Positions 59,853 through 64,000 of a stretch of 64,000 nt of DNA are shown here, piece by piece. The stretch spans positions 124,001 to 188,000 of the forward strand of contig JADNRV010000090.1 of the NCBI GenBank assembly GCA_015499995.1. The letters run 5' to 3'. Source of the stretch: Flammula alnicola (taxonomy: Eukaryota; Basidiomycota; Agaricomycetes; Agaricales; Strophariaceae). Made by a program: the position numbers and the translations under genes. Under the pieces are notes generated by a model that was given only the letters and a program-made list of their open reading frames with translations, was not told the origin of the DNA and did no database searches. The first letter of the stretch is position 1; every line of letters begins with the position of its first letter.

Positions 59853-60214
59853 CGGACGCAAGATTTTCTGATTTGAGGGCTCATACGATCATCATGTACG
59901 TTTTGGTGCGTTACGTTATTTTGTATAATGCTTCACTCATAGTCCAGAGTAATCATCAATCATTTGCAATCTCCGTCTCTCTTAGTAATTTTTTGGTCGC
60001 TGGAGGTAGAGGCTCCGTCCGATAATTTGACGGCAAGATTCACGACTGTAATGAGCTTGACATCGATCAGATGAAAAATAGCAGAGTGTTCGAATCTAAA
60101 CCAAATCTAAATACAAGCAATACGATCCATGATATCTGACTATGAGTCCGTCCCGAAGGTGTTTCAACTTTCAACTACAGTCTACAGAAAACCATCAAGG
60201 CTCGTTGACAGTCT
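59853..60214. other. Downstream of the channel gene, nothing supported
   Basis: No exons with family signal. Confidence 0.4.
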
Positions 60215-61824
60215 CACTATGAACCTAGGCCCGGAAACAATTCTTAGTTTGACCAGAAATAATTCTTTTTTCCTGGTCTAGCAGGGATCCGACGGGGAAA
60301 AGTCGTTTCTGGTAAAATTTCCCCGTCTTCAGACTGGTAAATATTTTCCTGGTTTCACAGGATTTCTTTTCTCACTTACCAGATTTATACTAAATTTACT
60401 AAAAATTTGTCTTGAACCTTGTCCGTTGCAGTTTCTACGCCAATTCCAGACTTTCCCATGTGTATTCTAACTCTTATCCAACAAAAAGGACCATAGTAAG
60501 CTTGTAATAAGCTCAAATCAAGGAGTAAGTAATTCTTTTTTCCCGGTCTGGCGGGTACATTATTACCGTATATATTTGACGATTAGGGGAAAATTGCTAA
60601 GTCCAAACAGCGTCATGTGATTCTCCGTATTCAGCATGAGCGGCGAGCGCGGAATTTGAATATTTCGTCGCTCTCACCGCCATCAGGACTCTCACCGCCA
60701 AGGATCTTCCTCGCCCACATCCATCTCCCACCCTCTGCGCTTCTATTCATGCTTTTTCTTGACATTGCCCATTTTCCAAAGCAAAGGAAGCGCCAGTTCT
60801 CTAGCTGTACAACAAGAATGCATGGATGAGGCCCCAGGTCCGATGTCAGCCGCCATCGCCGTGGCTGCTGCAACTTGTCTTACGATAAGGGTCAATGTTT
60901 CAGTGTCAATTTCCATACCCCAGCTTTGATACCTCACATGCGTCACAGCAAGTTAAAGAAACCCCACTTATGTCTGTCCGCTTTCAGACGTTCTGCGAGT
61001 TCAACCAACATCCAGTCAGTCTCCGACGCCTTCATGCTGAAATTGGATGGTTGGTTTGGAGACAGATTAGTGGTGAAATTGTTATACCTGGTGCGTTTCA
61101 TTTTGCTTGCACCATCCAGACATTCTAACTGCCTTGGTTTTCTTCCCGCCTTCTCTGCCCCTTTCCAGGCTCCAGCTGGTTCGCCACCCTTCTCCTCTCG
61201 TCATCATGCTTTTCCATATTTGCACATCACAGCTTTGCGATCGACGACCAAACCCTTGACTTCGAGCTTTTGGATTGCTAAAGGTGAGTATTCATGTGTT
61301 TCATTTATATCTATATATTAACATTGAGCCACACCTCAACCTGTCATGTTGTGCCGTTTCACCAAGACGTAATGTTCAGATTCGAAGGTGCTGTAGTCAG
61401 TTTTGTCATCCTTCTTTCATATTGTACTATCACCCCCCAGGCTTCTTGTGTACTGTACCTACTATGTATTATGTACATTTACTACCATTAAATTTGGAAT
61501 TTATTTGAACGATCCAAGTCCATATGCCGTCTGACCTAAGAAAAAACTACCTGAACTCGAGTAAAACAAACTAGTAATACCAGGAAAATCAGCCCATGCT
61601 AGCCTCAGGAAAGATTCTACATGAAACTAGATGAAATTACTAGTTATACCCTGTCCAGACAAAACCGGGAATGGTGGCCATGGGGCAGGACATTTTTCCT
61701 GGGTCGTTCCTGGTTATGGAATTTCCCGTCTGACGGGGGAATCTTTCCCGGCCAGACAAGGAAAACTCCCTTGAACGACGAGTTATCAAACCGGGAATTC
61801 TTCCCAGCCCTAGGGTTCATAGTG
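60215..61824. mobile_element. Possible 1.6-kb element with imperfect terminal inverted repeats
   Basis: The left end CACTATGAACCTAGGCCCGG plus AAACAATTCTTAGTTTGA (60215-60252) is related to the reverse complement of the right end (61786-61824), which reads CACTATGAACCCTAGGGCTG plus GGAAGAATTCCCGGTTTGA; roughly three quarters of positions agree. Inside, both sides contain several short blocks built on cctggt, cccgtc and cccgg, including near-identical copies (aattcttttttcctggtct at about 60258 and aattcttttttcccggtct at about 60531). No transposase-like frame was found. The right end overlaps the last codons of the CsbD-like gene. A target duplication is not clear; a 3-bp TCT is all I can suggest. 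Interior 60620-61500 has open frames but none I recognise. Confidence 0.45.
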
Positions 61825-62318
61825 TCTGCTGAACTTTGCCTTCCTCTTTCTGCGTGTTTCCTAAACGTCCCAAAGTCTGTTCGGCGTGACAGATCGAAGA
61901 AGAGGAGCAAAAACCTACCGGAGGTCTGCTGGGATTTATCTCCCGTGATAGCGCCAACGACGGAATCCTTGTAGCCCATGGCTCTGTCCTTGGTGCCCTC
62001 CACGTATCCTTGGGCCTGAGCCGCCTTGTACTCCGCCTCGCCTTGCGCGTGTTCTTGCTTTCCGGAGCTTTGCCAAGACGTAGAGCCGGTCAAGCTCCCG
62101 ATCTAATTATTGACATAGAGACGGCGGCCACGGTCAGTACGATAGTCGGACCACATATGAGCTATTTTGACGACAAATGAACATACATTCTCAACGGCGG
62201 TCCCCTTCGCGGAGTGGAATTGGCCGGTCGTCTTGCTATAAATTTATTGTTAGCTTACATTCGCCAACATGAAGTTTCAATCGAATGCGTACTTTGGTTC
62301 ACCAGTAGAGTATGATAT
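61817..62318 (-). pseudogene. CsbD-like stress-response gene, start codon lost
   Basis: Exons in phase: TGEPN plus KTTGQFHSAKGTAVEN, then IGSLTGSTSWQSSGKQEHAQ, GEAEYKAAQAQGYVEGTKDR and AMGYKDSVVGAITGDKSQQT, and a last short exon GNTQKEEGKVQQTL to the stop at 61817. These match the CsbD-like (mismatched base pair and cruciform DNA recognition) family of small, hydrophilic, glutamine-rich stress proteins of fungi. The family start would be at 62318, where the codon is ATA instead of ATG, with a TAA three codons upstream in frame and no other ATG in that frame. Therefore it is either a pseudogene, uses a near-cognate start, or carries a sequencing error. The three introns are normal GT-AG. Confidence 0.7.
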
Positions 62319-64000
62319 GTTTGTTTATGTAGTGGGGATTCGTGAAAGGCCCTTCAAATGAGTTGGTTATGAGAGGTTTAAAGTTGGGTTGCAATGTAAT
62401 GAACCTGATGGCAAACCAAAGGATGGAACGTCCATCCATTTTATAGCTAATTTTTTATCTCCTATCATATACGAAAAGGAGGTCGTGATGACAATTTCGA
62501 CTCTAGGCTGGACTAATAGTCTCCTACAGAGGTAAGGGGTTGAAAACGATATACTCTACGATCGGGCCGGATCCGGAACTTTGACCAGTCTGAGCACGAA
62601 TAGATCGCGGACCGATAGGCGGGAAAAAGTGTGCCGCCTCAGTGCCTTGTGCGTTTTTGTTTCATTACATGTCTTTGCTCATCCTCGTACCTGTGTTGGC
62701 GAGCACCCATTTCCAATATATATGCTTGCAATCCGACTACGCATATGTCCCAGGCCTGCCTCAGACAACGCCCCAATTTGGCCACTGTCCAAAGTTGGTG
62801 GTGTTTAACTCTGCGGCACCATAGTTAGCGGAGATTCATTCTATCATTCTTGTGCGCCACAGTTTCCAGGGATAAGCTAACGAGGATCTTAACACCAATA
62901 CTCCACAGGACGTCAAATTTCAGCTTGCGACGCTGCTGCTCCAAGCAGAGCGTGCCATGATTTTTTCTCACGAACTTCCAACAAGCTGAACGATGTGATG
63001 ACTATTATTCCTTTTGATGCGATTTCCTCTGGCTAGTACTACTTAGTTGACATAGGCAACATTTGTGACCTGTGCTTCTTGTGTCACTCCCTCATCGCCA
63101 ATTTTTCTGCGCAGATTGAGTGTTTTACAGTCAGAAGTATTTTGAGAGACCAAACCTAATTTTCTATAGTACTTGAAGCAGCTTGTTTCTTTTCGATATT
63201 AGACAATGTGCCCCACACTTTTATCCAGAAATCTTTCGGGTATACTCACATGACGTCTTCGGCATAGTCGTGAAGGGCGGTATTTTAGGAAGGGATCTTC
63301 AGTCACGAAGCAAACGACCGATAAGCCGACTTGTGCTTGATATCAACACAAATTTATTATTCTATTTCTCCGAGACTGAAGTCCACAACCAATGTTACTG
63401 GGTTTAAAGCACACTTTGAACATTGCCACATGGGGGCCTCGAAGCATAAGGTACCAATTTACTTCTCGAGGACAAGAGAAGCTGAGCTACTATTGTGTTG
63501 CCTGACCATCTGACAGATTGTGGCCCATACCTGGCATGTTTCAGCACTTGTGAAGATCCACCAACTATAATCTGTACATCTGTTTCGCCCAGCAGAACGC
63601 AGGAGGCATCTCACAGATGTCCGAAACCTTGTTCATGTCCACCGATTCTCGTTATCTAGGCTTTGTCGGATATCTGCGCCCATATGATATGATGCACACG
63701 GTTCTGGCAAAGGCGAAGCTAGCTGCCATAGGGAAAGCCGCAAGAAGACACTTAAAATCGCTCGCGACAATCCTCTTCATTGGATTGACCGTTAGCTAGT
63801 GTAAGCAAGGCCATATATAGATCATCAGAACCACAATAGCGTGCGGAACTCTCGGCGCTGTCTATTGATGTCTACTTCCTCTGGTTCCTTACAGACGCCG
63901 AGATCCTTGGACATCATGCTGTTCTAACTTAAAAACGCGGAGGCAATAGTACACAGTGTTTACGGAGGTAGCGTAGGCGGCGACCGGTAGGTTCAATTCT
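62319..64000. other. Intergenic, nothing supported
   Basis: The last 1.7 kb holds a few short ORFs, one of them (62669-62824, plus) with a signal-like start MSLLILVPVLASTHFQYICL, but no family match or splice structure. I do not call a gene. Confidence 0.45.

Noticed and set aside
60617..61508. Open frames inside the inverted-repeat element
   Set aside because: None resembles a transposase or other known protein.
62642..62824. Small ORF with signal-like N-terminus
   Set aside because: No homology, no introns, no context support; signal-like stretches occur by chance.

Overview
This window looks like nuclear DNA of a mushroom-forming fungus (Agaricomycete-type Basidiomycota). Genes are compact and split by many 48-65 nt GT-AG introns, often into very small exons, and the families are typical of that group. 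I see no rRNA, tRNA or CRISPR signal. Exon boundaries were worked out by hand from reading frame, splice sites and family motifs, so ends inside genes may shift by a few codons.

Layout: (1) 0.5-5.7 kb holds a small secreted cysteine-containing protein and a seven-helix membrane protein. (2) 7.2-18.3 kb holds four UstYa-like (DUF3328) genes plus one truncated copy, an aminopeptidase-like alpha/beta hydrolase, a decayed hypothetical gene and, at 13.84-14.91 kb on the minus strand, a secreted peptide gene made of repeated exon pairs. Together these resemble a cyclic-peptide (dikaritin-like) RiPP locus, and this is the most novel part of the window. (3) 19-28 kb holds an S33-type alpha/beta hydrolase whose catalytic Asp lies on an 8-nt micro-exon, a secreted ricin-B-type lectin, a duplicated fragment of the hydrolase, and a GH2 beta-mannosidase. 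(4) 28-35 kb holds a GH3-type acyl-adenylating enzyme with an apparent frameshift and a GH15 glucoamylase-like enzyme with a 9-nt micro-exon and one oversized intron. (5) 36.9-49.4 kb holds a P450, two tandem BAHD-like acyltransferases, squalene epoxidase and a second P450, a plausible triterpenoid-type oxidation/acylation group. (6) 49.7-62.3 kb holds a 602-bp hAT-type MITE with a perfect 8-bp target duplication, a BTB/POZ protein, the 51-kDa flavoprotein of complex I, an FMO-like monooxygenase, a TOK-type two-pore potassium channel, and a CsbD-like stress gene that seems to have lost its ATG and is overlapped at its 3' end by an inverted-repeat element.

The proposed links are: UstYa-like oxidases plus peptidase acting on the repeated secreted peptide in region 2, and squalene epoxidase, P450s and acyltransferases acting on a terpenoid scaffold in region 5. 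Both are inferences from gene content and proximity. Long stretches between genes show nothing I can support and are listed as such.
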